Assembly: GCA_029204225.1 (NCBI GenBank)
Contig: CM055101.1
Span: forward strand, 32,741,683-32,805,682
Source of the DNA: Diphasiastrum complanatum
Lineage: Eukaryota; Streptophyta; Lycopodiopsida; Lycopodiales; Lycopodiaceae
Direction: 5' to 3'
DNA length: 64,000 nucleotides
Below are positions 42,100 to 52,640 of this stretch, one piece after another. Positions within the stretch are counted from its first letter, which is position 1, and each line of letters starts with the position of its first letter. The translations under genes were made by a program, and so were the position numbers. The notes beneath the pieces are model-generated. The model was not told the DNA's origin, made no database searches, and saw nothing but the letters and a program-made list of their open reading frames with translations.

Positions 42100-44191
42100 G
42101 AGTGATCAATTCATAATCATAGAATCCTTTGAGTTGATGAAGAGATGTGAGATCCATGCCTTGGATCTTCCCAAGAACCAATCTTCCATTGCTCTTTCCT
42201 TCATAAGACTCCCTCTTAATGATTGCATCATAAGAAGTAGAAACCTCAAAAACATTAGAAGCCATGAAAAAAATGATTAGTACCTTCAACATAAGGATGA
42301 TTGAAGTACTCTCTTTTCTCAAACAAGAACTTCTACTTAATGTTTTAGGTAATGACTCATATGATAATGATTCTTCCTCACTATCATTCACAATGACATC
42401 ATTCAAAGTACATCCTACTTTGAACTCTTCACATACTTCTCTTCTTCTTGACTTGTGACTATCTTCCTCACCAAGTCTCTTGATAGAAACATTTGATCTA
42501 CTCTCTTTATGAAGACATGTAACTCTACTTGCTGGAAAAATGACTTTCTTGGAATCATAACAAAAGAACGTAGAAGAACCACCTCCTTCATGCATGCACC
42601 TAGCAACATCTTTTTCCATATGATCAAAGAAATCATTAGCAACAATCTTTTCCAAGGAAGAACCTTCTCCTCCATTGATGAAGTTGGCTCTCTCCTTACC
42701 TTTTGCATGCTTGCATTTGCCATGAAGAACCATTGAAACACCATCATTATCCTCAAGACTAGTCAAGTTAGCACAAAGATGAACATCTCCAAGAAGCATA
42801 TTAGATCTTGACCTAGATCTAGCATAAGGAAGCTTGTTAGACTTTGCATAAGATCCACCAATCTTATTGATGCTAAAAGGGAACTTTGGAAAGTTGAGAC
42901 CAATCTCCTTTTCCATTCCATCCTTTTTGTTAGCCATAACAAAAGCATCAAGCTTGAAAAGTCTACCTTGTTTATTGCCCCTAGCAACCAAGATTTCTTC
43001 CTTCGTAATGAAACAAGCATCACCACCAAACTTTACCATGTATCCTTTCTCTATCATTTGACCAACACTTAACAAATTCTTTGAAAGTGAAGTAATGTAA
43101 AGAACACCATCAAGTCTTGCTTTCCTATTAGTAGAGAGACAAATAGGAATTGAACCAATACCTTCAATCACACACTCACCACCATTGGCCATGTGAATTG
43201 CTTTCTTGGCTCCATCATAAGTGACCAAAGAAGTAAAGAACTCCTTGTGACTAGTCATGTGTGAGCTAGCTCCACTATCAATCCACCATGAATCTTTTTC
43301 ACCTTCACTTGATATTGGACTTGATGAACACATCAAAAGAGAATCACCACCACCTAGACCCTCATCATTAGTAGTAAAGTTGATTTGCTTGCTACCTTCA
43401 TCTCTTTGCTTCTTCAAACATTCATTTGCAAAATGCCCTTTGATTCCACAATAAAAGCATTTCAACTTATACTTATCTTTCTTTTTTCCAAAAGAAGAAG
43501 TCTCACCTCGATCTTGCCCTTTAGACCACTTGCCTTTGTCTTTGCCCTTGAACTTGCCTTTGATGAACATAGCATCCTCTTCATAATGAGATGTCGATGC
43601 AGATCCACCTCCTCTTGATTGAAGCCTATACTCCTCATTCACCAAGATCTCTTGCAAATCCACAATACTTGGCAAAGTCTTTTGAATAGCAAAACTTTGA
43701 ACAAGATTAGCATGATCATCCAACAAGCCATTAAGTATAACTTGAACAAGCTCTACCTCCTTAATGCTTTCATCAATACATGCTAACTCATCATTGAATG
43801 CCTTAACCCTCAAAACAAAAGCATGAGTACTCTCTTCCTTCTTTTGTAAAATTTGAAAGATTTGCCTCCTAAGAGTAAGCACTCTTGATGTAGACTTGGA
43901 TTCATAAAGCTTCTTCAAAGCTTCCCAAGTCTCCAAAGATGATGTGCACTTACCAACTTCCTTGAGAAGTTCATTGGTAACATTCATCTTGATTATGTGT
44001 AGAGCTTTCTTTGCTCTCTTGTCATACCTCATTTGATCTTGAGGTGCTTGAGGTCTCTCCTCCACACCTGCAACAATCTCCATCAACTCATTCATCTCCA
44101 ATAAGGACTCCATCCTCACCTTCCAAGTAGAATAGTTGATTGAGGTAAGCCTATCATTGCTCTCCAACATAAATCCACCACTTGTAGCCAT
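41963..44191 (-). CDS. Copia-type gag-protease polyprotein, no pol
   Basis: Open frame of 742 codons from the ATG at 44191 (the frame opens upstream only at TTG). Residues 1 to about 200 are UBN2-type gag: RLTSINYSTWKVRMESLLEM, LETWEALKKLYESKS, QKTLPSIVDLQEILVNEEYR. After a Lys/Gly-rich linker comes a CCHC knuckle, CFYCGIKGHFANEC (about 245-258), and a retropepsin-like site, SWWIDSGASSHMTSHKEFF (Asp about 305, intact). The pre-integrase linker follows with VLYITSLSKNLLSVGQMIEKG and ends near residue 415 (GRLFKLDAF). The integrase zinc finger and core that should follow are absent. Residues about 420-742 are a Ser/Glu/Lys-rich sequence I do not recognise, with a hydrophobic stretch SIILMLKVLIIFFMASNVF. 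No stop or frameshift, so it may still be translated. Confidence 0.85.
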   Translation of the reverse strand: MATSGGFMLESNDRLTSINYSTWKVRMESLLEMNELMEIVAGVEERPQAPQDQMRYDKRAKKALHIIKMNVTNELLKEVGKCTSSLETWEALKKLYESKSTSRVLTLRRQIFQILQKKEESTHAFVLRVKAFNDELACIDESIKEVELVQVILNGLLDDHANLVQSFAIQKTLPSIVDLQEILVNEEYRLQSRGGGSASTSHYEEDAMFIKGKFKGKDKGKWSKGQDRGETSSFGKKKDKYKLKCFYCGIKGHFANECLKKQRDEGSKQINFTTNDEGLGGGDSLLMCSSSPISSEGEKDSWWIDSGASSHMTSHKEFFTSLVTYDGAKKAIHMANGGECVIEGIGSIPICLSTNRKARLDGVLYITSLSKNLLSVGQMIEKGYMVKFGGDACFITKEEILVARGNKQGRLFKLDAFVMANKKDGMEKEIGLNFPKFPFSINKIGGSYAKSNKLPYARSRSRSNMLLGDVHLCANLTSLEDNDGVSMVLHGKCKHAKGKERANFINGGEGSSLEKIVANDFFDHMEKDVARCMHEGGGSSTFFCYDSKKVIFPASRVTCLHKESRSNVSIKRLGEEDSHKSRRREVCEEFKVGCTLNDVIVNDSEEESLSYESLPKTLSRSSCLRKESTSIILMLKVLIIFFMASNVFEVSTSYDAIIKRESYEGKSNGRLVLGKIQGMDLTSLHQLKGFYDYELITHDQDGKRLVGEDYMEQIERQFLQDKGDLIGELIEVLYELKRAGFS

Positions 44192-44782
44192 GTTGAAGTG
44201 ACCTGATCTTCTTCTTTCAACCTGTTCCAATGCACAAAGCACTCTCTTGAATGTCAACAAATGAACTCAAGAAGAAATCACAAAGATATGGAACCTCTCA
44301 AATCTCTTCTAGCACTTCTAACTAGAAAATCAACACATAGAATAGTGAAATCTTGATCAACCTATGATCTATCCTCAATCTAATGATTCTTGCCACTTCC
44401 TAAGATTGAAATACACTCAAATGAAGTTCAGTAACCTCACAAACTAGAGATCCAATCAAAATTAGGATCTTAACAAAATCACAAAAAATTGAATATCTCA
44501 AATTCTACATGCAATTTCTAGAAACTTGGTATATCTTCTTGTAGACTCCAATGAGACCTTCTTAATACACCAAAAATCATCTAATTACAGTAAGCCAAGT
44601 GTGAAATTGGAATTGATCAAGTATATAACCCTATATTGAGTTTTGACCTACAAAAGATCAATTCTACACATGCAAAAATGCTGATTTTTGAGTAGAGATC
44701 AATCTAGCATGCTCTAGCATTGGTAACTCCTCCAAAATCCTTGCTAAAGATGGCTGATACTTTCATAACCTGAAACACAATA

Positions 44783-44794
44783 GCTCTGATACCA
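44783..44794 (-). other. tRNA-iMet primer binding site
   Basis: On the minus strand TGGTATCAGAGC directly abuts the 5' LTR end, a perfect 12-base match to the plant initiator-Met tRNA 3' end site used by Copia elements. Confidence 0.9.
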
Positions 44795-45447
44795 TGTGAA
44801 GGATTTTAGATCATTCAAGATCCAATCCATGTCCCAAATCTTTGGCTACAATAAGGAGCAAACCAACAATCCTGCCAATGTAGAAAAATCAGCATCTACA
44901 TACAAAATGAGATGCAAACTCTAAGAGATATTGATCAAACATGAACCAAAACATATAATATGTTTGCTGTCCGTACAATTACAGTACCCTACTGTATTTC
45001 ACACGTGTGGAACCAAAAATAGAATAAATGATCATTCTATACATAGAATTGCAAGATAACACCAAGATAGTGCACCAATGAGTAGTAGAACCCAAAGAGA
45101 ACCATGTACAATGATGAAATGAGAGAGAGAAGAGAGAAGATGTGTCTCTCCATGAGTTACATCCTTTTATAGAGTTTCCAAGCCCTATTTGGCCACTTGG
45201 CTTTCCCTCCAAAATGTAAACCCTACTATCTTTGGGTCTAGATTCAATGTACCCAAAGTTCAAATTTGAATCTCTCTCAAACTCGACTACCAACTCTCCC
45301 ACACTTTCCAAAAGTGTTTATTGAATGTATTTTAAACTAATATAACTTCAAAAAGTTTGTCTCTAAGTCTAAAATGAGTTTTGGCCTCTTATTGACAATT
45401 TACCAAAATGTGACTAAACTAGACTAAACTAATTGAAATCTCTCACA
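44795..45447 (-). repeat. 5' LTR of the 5.5-kb element
   Basis: 653 bp, about 97% like the other LTR by eye with one single-base gap near 45,021. It has the same CACACGTGTG decamer at 45,000-45,009. On the coding strand a TATA-like TCTATAAAAGGATG lies at 45,162-45,175. Confidence 0.92.
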
Positions 45448-45452
45448 AGACA

Positions 45453-47330
45453 CTCCCTCTGACATGTTCATGACATTGTTGTTTTTTAATTGTGGAAAAC
45501 AAAGGGATTTCAGAACTTATTAGAAAGTCTGTTGCACTCGGTTTGAAGGCTTGAAGAGCAGCAACAAGGATAAAAATTGTAAATTGATAGCCGCGTGTAG
45601 ATCCGTCTCATTGGTGATTCAGACACCTAAACTACTTTTGTTTCAGCCCAAGTACAGGCACATGGATAGTCCATTCTGAAGCAAGACATAGAGCATTGAA
45701 TGCTGCCTTCAATCTAGCTATAGGCAGAGACCTATTGGGCACAATTATATTCACTTACAATAGGCTGGTTTTAAAAAGCTTTGATCTATACACAAATCAG
45801 AAGTTAAATCATATTATGTTGGGCAAATCTTTAGCCCATTAACTAAGTGATTAGAATGGCTATAGGTAGTATGTCCTTGGTTCATGCGATGAAAGGCAGA
45901 TTGGGACCAGTGTATTTCGCACCACCACTCTAGTGACACCCATGTAACATTTTTTTCACCTTGAGATCTTTTGGAGCCCACTTTTATCACTAGATTAGTG
46001 GTGTGGAATACATTGATTTGTAAAATTGAGTCTGTTTACCAATAGCAAGAAGCAAGGCATCAACAATTGTTCATTCCTAATTAGAGTAGCCTTTTGACAT
46101 CTGGAGATATATTTTAAAAGGCCATTTTATCCATCATTGTTCATCTTTGTTCATCTTTGAATGGGAAATTTGGGCCGGAGCTTTCTTGATTTTGAGAGCC
46201 TGGGCCCTCGGCTCTCAAAATATGGATTGCCTTAGCTTGGGCTTCAGCTCTCAAATTCTGGAAAGACCATTCCCTTTTATGCTGTTTTTCAGGGCTAGGG
46301 GCATTATGCCTGTAAAGCTTCCGGTTGTAAATCCCAAGGCTTTGTGACGATGACATTAAAGGGGGTGGGTGGAAGGTCACCTCTGAAGCCATTCCGCCGG
46401 GGAAGGGCCTTCGGCCGAGGGCGGAAGGCCCTTCTCATAGCAACATGGCCGAGGAGGTGACCTTCTGCAGCGTGAAAACTTTTTTTACTTTTTTTTTGTT
46501 GTAATTTTTTTTACACGCACCTTCTACACGGAAGGTCATGTAAATTTTTTTTACATGCACCTTCTGCATCCTTGAAGGTGCATGTAAAAATTTTTGGAAA
46601 AAAAAGGTGCAAAAATTGTGTTTTATGAGGCACCTCCTTTTTCTTCATGAAAAAGCCAAAAGTGATTTTACAGGATTTATACATTTTTGAATACATAAAA
46701 AAACATCATAATGTGAGAGGAGAGGTGCGTGCCCCTCCCATGAAGCATAATAAAAGTTCAATTTTCACATTTCAAGAGATCATCTAGGATTGTCCACTAT
46801 GATTCCGGTAGCGATTTGTTTCTAAGGGCTATTTGGGCTAGAATTGCTTGAAAAGATTTTAAGTTGATGGGGTTGGAAGGGTAGAAATTCAAAAATTTGA
46901 TGTAAAATATTCAAATTGAAGTGCTTGAGTTTATAGTTTCAAAATTTTAACTTGGGTACTAAAGGTAGACTTGAATTTTTAAAATTGTACCACTGGGTGA
47001 AAAAGTGCACACACTAAGAAACAAAACGTCATTTGCGGTAGTACATAATATATTTTGGAGTGACTTGACCATTCCAATGAGGACATTATTGTCTACATGT
47101 GGACACAAAGCTCACGAAAATTAGATATTGACTTTTTGAACGATTTTTGGAGGCTTTAACTTGTAAAATAGTGGGCAATTCACTATTTTAGTACAAAATT
47201 GTTCACAGAAACCTTATATGAGAGCCAATTCACACAATTTTTGTCAAATTAGTGAATTAAACAAAATGGCTACAATGAGTGATAGTGTTTTGGACGAGGC
47301 AAGCAAATTTGGTGTTCAAATCACTCAGTG
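45453..47330. other. Flank of the 5.5-kb element with hairpins, no gene
   Basis: No supported gene. Three foldbacks stand out. TTTTGAGAGCC (46,190-46,200) pairs perfectly with GGCTCTCAAAA (46,210-46,220). A GC-rich block at about 46,372-46,463 is bounded by AAGGTCACCTC and GAGGTGACCTT and contains inverted GGCCTTCGGCC / GGAAGGCCC words. TTACATGCACCTTC (46,551-46,564) pairs with GAAGGTGCATGTAA (46,574-46,587). The first part presumably belongs to the older Copia element that was interrupted. Confidence 0.55.
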
Positions 47331-48620
47331 TGGAAATTTAAAATGAAATGAAAGACAATTACATTTGTCGATGAGCACTTTCTGATGACCAAAGAAATTA
47401 ACAATCCATTGGTGTCGATTTGAAAAAGAGAGTGGACAAGTGGGAGCTTGTTCAACATATGCTTGATAGTCTATCAGATTTTTATTAAAGGTTTGTGACC
47501 AACATATCCTAAAGGGAGAGATTGTCATCATATGAAGAACTGGGAGAACTACTTTGAAAGAAAGAAGAACGACGTGATAATTTGGGTTAGAGGAATTGGT
47601 CATTGGTTCAAGCTCTAGCTGCAAGAGGTAGAGGTAAAAGATTCTATAGAGGGGGATTTCAAGCTAGAGGTGAAAATTTTGAAAGAGGAACATTTGGCAA
47701 CAATGATGTAAAGCCATTATGGAATAAAGATTGACCAATTGGAGACCAAACAAAGAAGAACAAAGGGAAATGTTGAGCAAGAAGAAGGAATAGATTTCAA
47801 TGAAACATTTGCAAAATTCACAAAAATGGAAAATGTATGTTTTATAGTAACAATGTTAGCTTATTATGGATTGATACTTAATCAAGTGGATGTGAAATCA
47901 ATCTTTTGAGTGAACATCTTGAAGAAGGGTTGTGTATGGAACAACGTATAGGGTCTGTACAAAAAGGGAGAGAATAAATGCATGGAGGCAATCTATGGTA
48001 TAAGCAAGAGCCAAGGGCCATCTCGACATTCTTAAGCATAACAATGATTTTGTGTTAAGTGTATTGTATGTGGATTATTTGATACTCACTAGAAGTATTG
48101 ACGCATTGATGAATGCGATCAAATCAAAAGGTTTGTGAAGCATTTGATATGATAGGTTTAGACTTAATACATTATTGCTTGCCAGTGGGCATAGAATTTT
48201 GGAAAATGATGGATGACATTGTGCTTACCCAAAGCAAAAATATTAGCGTTTTTTTTCCAAGAGGTCCAATATGCAAGACTACAAGTCATTGAACACACCA
48301 ATGGATTTAGATACAAAGTTGCCTACAAATTTGATAAGTCAAATAGTGTTAAATTGTATCTTTACATATAACTTGTTTGGGAGTCTTATCTATTTCACTC
48401 ATACTCATTTTGATATTTCATTTTTTGTTGGACTCTTAGGCCAATTCATGTTAGGTTCTAGAAAATATCATTAAAAGATACATATTGGAATCTAAGATAT
48501 GTCAAAAGAACACTAAGCTTCGGACTACATTGGATGTACCAATATTAGTGGGTTATACCGATGCAGACTAGGCTAGTAGCATTAATGAGATGAGATCCAC
48601 TTGTTACAACTCTCTTATAT
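47331..48620 (+). pseudogene. Copia gag-pol remnant (plus strand)
   Basis: Scattered plus-strand pieces keep Copia order. Gag-like WKFKMK (about 47,333) comes first. RT start follows with EEGIDFNETFAKFTKMENV and LNQVDVKSIF (about 47,775-47,910). The RT active site reads VLYVDYLILTRSIDALM (about 48,066), so YVDD has become YVDY. Then come SLNTPMDLDTKL and FGSLIYFTHTHFDISFFV (48,283-48,430), and the RNase H start GYTDADWASS with Trp codon TGG now TAG (about 48,553). Stops and frame changes occur throughout and the integrase is missing. Same orientation as the short LTR at 39.7 kb. Confidence 0.8.
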
Positions 48621-48639
48621 CTTTGATTGCCTTGATGAT

Positions 48640-50400
48640 TGACGCACACCCCATACTAGTGACAACGCAACGTATCCACCCATCCGTAGGGTCACTGCCG
48701 ACCAACCCCATGCACTGGAGTTATTGACACCATCATGCCCAGTCAAGCTTGTGACAACAATTGGTGTCCCATACCACTAGCCATCGCCCACGGCTCTCAC
48801 TAGCATACATCTCCTGGCTTGGAGATACATCTTGGCTACTGCACGTGCTCTCCATCCACCAATTCCCGAGTAGACTGAGTGAATGGCAAAAGGGAAGCCC
48901 CAACACTATATAGGCATAGCATAATGAGTCCCATTAAGCACGGTCCCGCCGGCGAGATGTGACCACCTAGGATGATGATGCGTGGCACTAAAACATGTCG
49001 ATAACGCTAGACCTACGTCGTCATGCCCTTTGCGAGGCCGTCCTTGAAGGGCGTACCATTATGGTACATAACATTTCCACTTCCATAAAAACTTCCTTCT
49101 ATGGGAGAATCAGAGAATCTAAGTTTCAAATCGTCCTCCTTTTCCAACGTGTCCCCATCATCTGACTTATCTTTCCCACAAATCAAATGTTTAAAAATCA
49201 GATGATTTCTTAACTAATGATGTCGGGTATCCATGATCTTATCAGGTTCATGGGATACAAAGGAAGTCAAATCCTCCAATAATCTAGATCATTTCCTACG
49301 ATTGGGTTGTCCTTTTTGCCAAGTCATTCCTTCAAATGACTCACGTGGAATACATGATAAACCGTAGTTCCAGAGGGAAGTTCTAGCTGGTAAGCGGACC
49401 GATTATTATTATTTACAATCTTATATCATGGAGACAACTTGGGAAATTTTTCCGTTTGAAGAATCTTAGAATACTTTGGGATTCTAAGATACACCCAATC
49501 ACCAAACTCAAATTCTCGAGGAGAGCGGCTTTAGTTAGTTGATCTTGCCGATCTAATGCTTTCCTTAGCCACCTGCAACATTTCCTGCATATTTAGTAAG
49601 AAATTAGCTGCATCTTGTACCTTGAGACCTTTGAGTCCAACAAAGATAGGGGAACGGGCTGAAAGCCATACAAGAGCATAAAAGGACTAAATCCGGTGGT
49701 AGAATGCTTCATACTATTGTACACGAACTCAACCATTAGGAGGTACTTTTTCCACTCCGACTGTCATTCGGAAACTTATACGTGAAGCATATCATCCATG
49801 GACTGGTTGACACGTTTGGTCTGCCCATTGGATTATGGGTGATCTGAAGATGAAAGACTTAAGGTAATTTCTAATCTTTCAAAGACTGCCTGCCAGAACT
49901 TGCCAGTGGACTGAGAATCATGATCACTAACAATATCGTTCGGCAAACCATATAGCCTAAACAACTTTTCAATGAAGAGTTGTGCAAGTTCCGAAGCTTT
50001 GACAATAGTTTTTGTTGGAATAAACTATGCCATTTTGGTTAGCCTGTCAATTACTACCCAAATGATATCATGACCCTTCCTTGACTGGGGAAGTTCGATC
50101 ACAAAATCCATGGAAATACTTTCTCACTTCTTGCTAGGACTTTCCAACAGATGTAACAAACCAGTTGCTTTGAATCTTTTTACTTTATTAACTTGAAATT
50201 GTTTACCCTTTTGAACGTATGCCTCCACATGGCCTTTCATCTTTGGCCAATAAAATTTTCTTTTAACAAGGTCAAGCGTTCTCTATATACCAGGATGTCC
50301 CGCACTAGGACTACCATGACACGTGCAGGACTGGCCCTAATGTCCGCGATGTCTGGCAAACACACTTTTCCTCTACAAAAAGTAAACCATTCATAATGGA
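48640..50400 (-). pseudogene. Gypsy integrase and 3' end (minus strand)
   Basis: Read on the minus strand from 50,400 down. An H2C2-type segment comes first (SAGHPGI, RKFYWPKMKGHVEAYVQKG, about 50,300-50,200). The integrase core follows: [62 protein letters not shown]. It continues with KYLLMVEFVYNSMKHSTTGFS and ends with VYHVFHVSHLKE near 49,330. The two catalytic Asp are present, but the Glu of NGQTERVN is Lys, and at least three in-frame stops occur (near 50,127, 49,990 and 49,835). RT and RNase H are missing. The less AT-rich stretch 48,640-49,080 may hold the 3' untranslated region or LTR, but no boundary is clear. Confidence 0.82.
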
Positions 50401-50578
50401 ATAATCCAACAAGTATCTTTTCTTCACAAGACTTTTTGGAATCCTACTTTCCAAGATTATCTCTCAAAGTAGAGCTTCTTGCCAAATGCGACCGAAAAAT
50501 TCATTGGTCCGACCGACAAAGGTCTCGTAGAGAAAGATACAACTTGGATTGGAACTCATCAAAGCAGAACTGATTAAC

Positions 50579-51223
50579 TGTGAAAAATTCAACTAGTTAC
50601 GTTGAGTATTTATGGCAATTTTGGGGCCAATATGAAATTTCAACTTAGAGATAGATTTATTTTTGTCAATAAAGGCCTAAATAGTATTTGTACTATTTTT
50701 GGCAAGTACACTTGTGGATGAAGTCTGATTTGGACCCATTCTAATTGGCTAATCTAGACACAATGCATTTAGTCCCTAAAATCTAGGTTTTTGATGAAGT
50801 ACCTAGAAGTTGTTATTTTAGGGCTAGTTTAGGGAAAGTGGCCAAATAAAAGTTTGGCAACTATAAATAGAAATCCAGAATGGAGAAATTATCTTCAAGC
50901 TATCTTTCTATGTGGAGAACTTTTCTCTTTTGATTCTATATTCATCTCTTTCATGTTTCTCAAGATATCTTGATTTCTAGTGTATAGAATGTGATTTTTC
51001 TTGTTGATCTTCAATCCACACGTGTGAAAGACTGTATGCTATTGCTGTTATACGAACAGGGACTGTTCACCATTGTGGATCTAAGTGTTTATGATTAGAT
51101 CTTAGTGATTTATGCAATTCTAGCATGGTGAATTCTATCTTGTAGCTAAATCTAGATGTGCAACCAAATTTGTTCAAGATCTTTTTGATCCATCAGACAT
51201 GCTTTGGATTTGATTTTTTCACA
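50579..51223 (+). repeat. LTR (645 bp) with adjacent primer site
   Basis: Starts TGTGAAAAATT and ends GATTTTTTCACA, giving near-perfect inverted ends. It is followed at once by TGGTATCAAATC, an iMet-like primer site (51,224-51,235) with two differences from the standard. Contains CACACGTGTG (51,017-51,026). The 5' 120 bp also occur inverted at 58,069-58,181. The leader after the primer site lasts only about 190 bp before it meets the Penelope-like fragment, and no coding part of this element remains. Confidence 0.75.
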
Positions 51224-51414
51224 TGGTATCAAATCAGGTTGTGGGCCAAAGTTGGTGGATTTGCCAAATCTAGAGGTGGATTTGAGGGCACCATTAGTTA
51301 TATGTGAATTTGGATTGGTTTCTAGCTCAAATCTTGCATTTTCAAGTATAGAAATTGGATCTTTGTGAGCCTAGCATCATTTTAGGTCAAAACACTTTGA
51401 GTAAGCCGATTTTT

Positions 51415-52640
51415 AAAACCACTTAATTTTCAAGAGTGTGATTATTGTTTGATCTCTCTTGTGATTTATTTAAAAAATGGTCAATGATATTATTATTTAT
51501 AAAGCATATATTGTCAATGTATCTAAATGAATGCTTGCAGGCATCCATGTAAGTAGTTTGCCCAAGTCTGGCAAGTCTCTTAATGAATTGTGTTGTGTTT
51601 CAAAATAAGAAAGGTACTAGTTGCACTAGATGGGTGAACATGAGAAGCTCATAGGAATACCCCGAATTTGATGCCAAGTATGATTACCAAGTCTGGCGAT
51701 GCAGTGATTGATTAGAAAGGAATTCCAAAGACGAACGTCATTTACATCCACAGTTTTCCAACCCAAAGAAAGTTTATTGGTCCAAGCCCATTTGAAATTT
51801 TTCTTATCGAATAGCCATTTGTATCGAATCTGAGTATGGTTGGCATATTTGAAAGCAGAGCGAATTAGCTTATTCATGATAGTATTTACGCCCTTGGGAC
51901 CATCAAGTGGAATGTTTTCATAGCATTTGAAAATGTTAGTAGACGATATATAATAGATGCGCTTCGACATATTGAGATAGAAATCAATAGATGAATCACA
52001 CTGCCAGAAAAGAGTAGTATCCACATTTAGGTAGCTCTTGTATGTGTTTGTCTTAAGGCCTACATTTTCCATCAGGAAAGAATGTAGCATACCAAGAACC
52101 CTTGTTAGGAAAATAACAAAATAGCTAAAACAACAGTCATGGGCATTGGTGATCCATTTGAAAGATTCTTTATGCACTTTACATGTGCATAGGAGATAAG
52201 GTAATTCGTTGTTTCCTATAAGCTCACTAGGTAGCAGATCTCTTAGCTTACTATTAATGATTTGCAAGGCAATGGGCACAAAATTATTTGAGTTATCAGG
52301 AAAGGGTTTGAAGTCAATGCTACCAAGCCTATCAATAACAAGTTTTCTTACGAAGTTTATACAAAGAAAACATGGGTTATGCTGCGTTTTATCTATACCA
52401 TTGATGTACAAATATTTGGTAAGCCATAGGCATTCCTTGTGTGCTTTAGCAAGTTTGACGGGAGAATTTTGATATGAATCCATTTCCTGTCTTTTAGAAA
52501 TTTTAAGGCACCTTGTTTACAAAATAGAGCATGCTTGGAAATACTATCCATTTCTAGACCACTATATTCGGGTAATAACTTCATGACATACATGAGAGAG
52601 ACTCGAATTTCTACAGTGGAGCTGCATGGAAAGCCCACTT
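51415..52640 (-). mobile_element. Penelope-like reverse transcriptase relic, catalytically altered
   Basis: On the minus strand, an open frame of 285 codons (52,483-51,626) plus flanking frames covers the Penelope-type RT. It reads RVSLMYVMKLLPEYSG (about 52,600), then DKTQHNPCFLCINFVRKLV and NNELPYLLCTCKVHKESFK. Motif A follows as YISSTNIFKCYENIPL, then RSAFKYANHT, HQIRGIPMSFSCSPI and, after a frameshift, FRYIDNICFINNNIIDHF (about 51,530-51,460). The expected Asp of motif A (DxxKCYE) is Asn and YIDD is YIDN, both explained by G-to-A changes, so the enzyme would be inactive. No GIY-YIG domain is visible on either side. It differs clearly from the element at 25.7 kb (GIPMSFSCSP versus GIPMGTN), so a second lineage is present. 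Confidence 0.75.

Larger units (their letters stand above)
39955..45447 (-). mobile_element. Complete non-autonomous Copia-type LTR element
   Basis: 5,493 bp with LTRs at 39,955-40,608 and 44,795-45,447, each starting TGTGAAGGATTT and ending AAATCTCTCACA (TGTGA...TCACA). The insertion is flanked by the direct repeat AGACA (39,950-39,954 and 45,448-45,452). Coding runs on the minus strand, so the right LTR is the 5' LTR. A tRNA-iMet primer site abuts it and a purine tract abuts the other LTR. The 4.2-kb interior carries a gag-protease frame and a second long frame, but no integrase core, reverse transcriptase or RNase H motif in any frame I read. It must rely on another element for copying, like the TR-GAG class but with a protease-like site retained. 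LTRs differ at about 21 of 653 positions by eye, nearly all transitions. Confidence 0.92.

Noticed and set aside
42032-43618. Several plus-strand ORFs of 60-80 codons
   Set aside because: They are antisense shadows of the minus-strand gag-protease frame.
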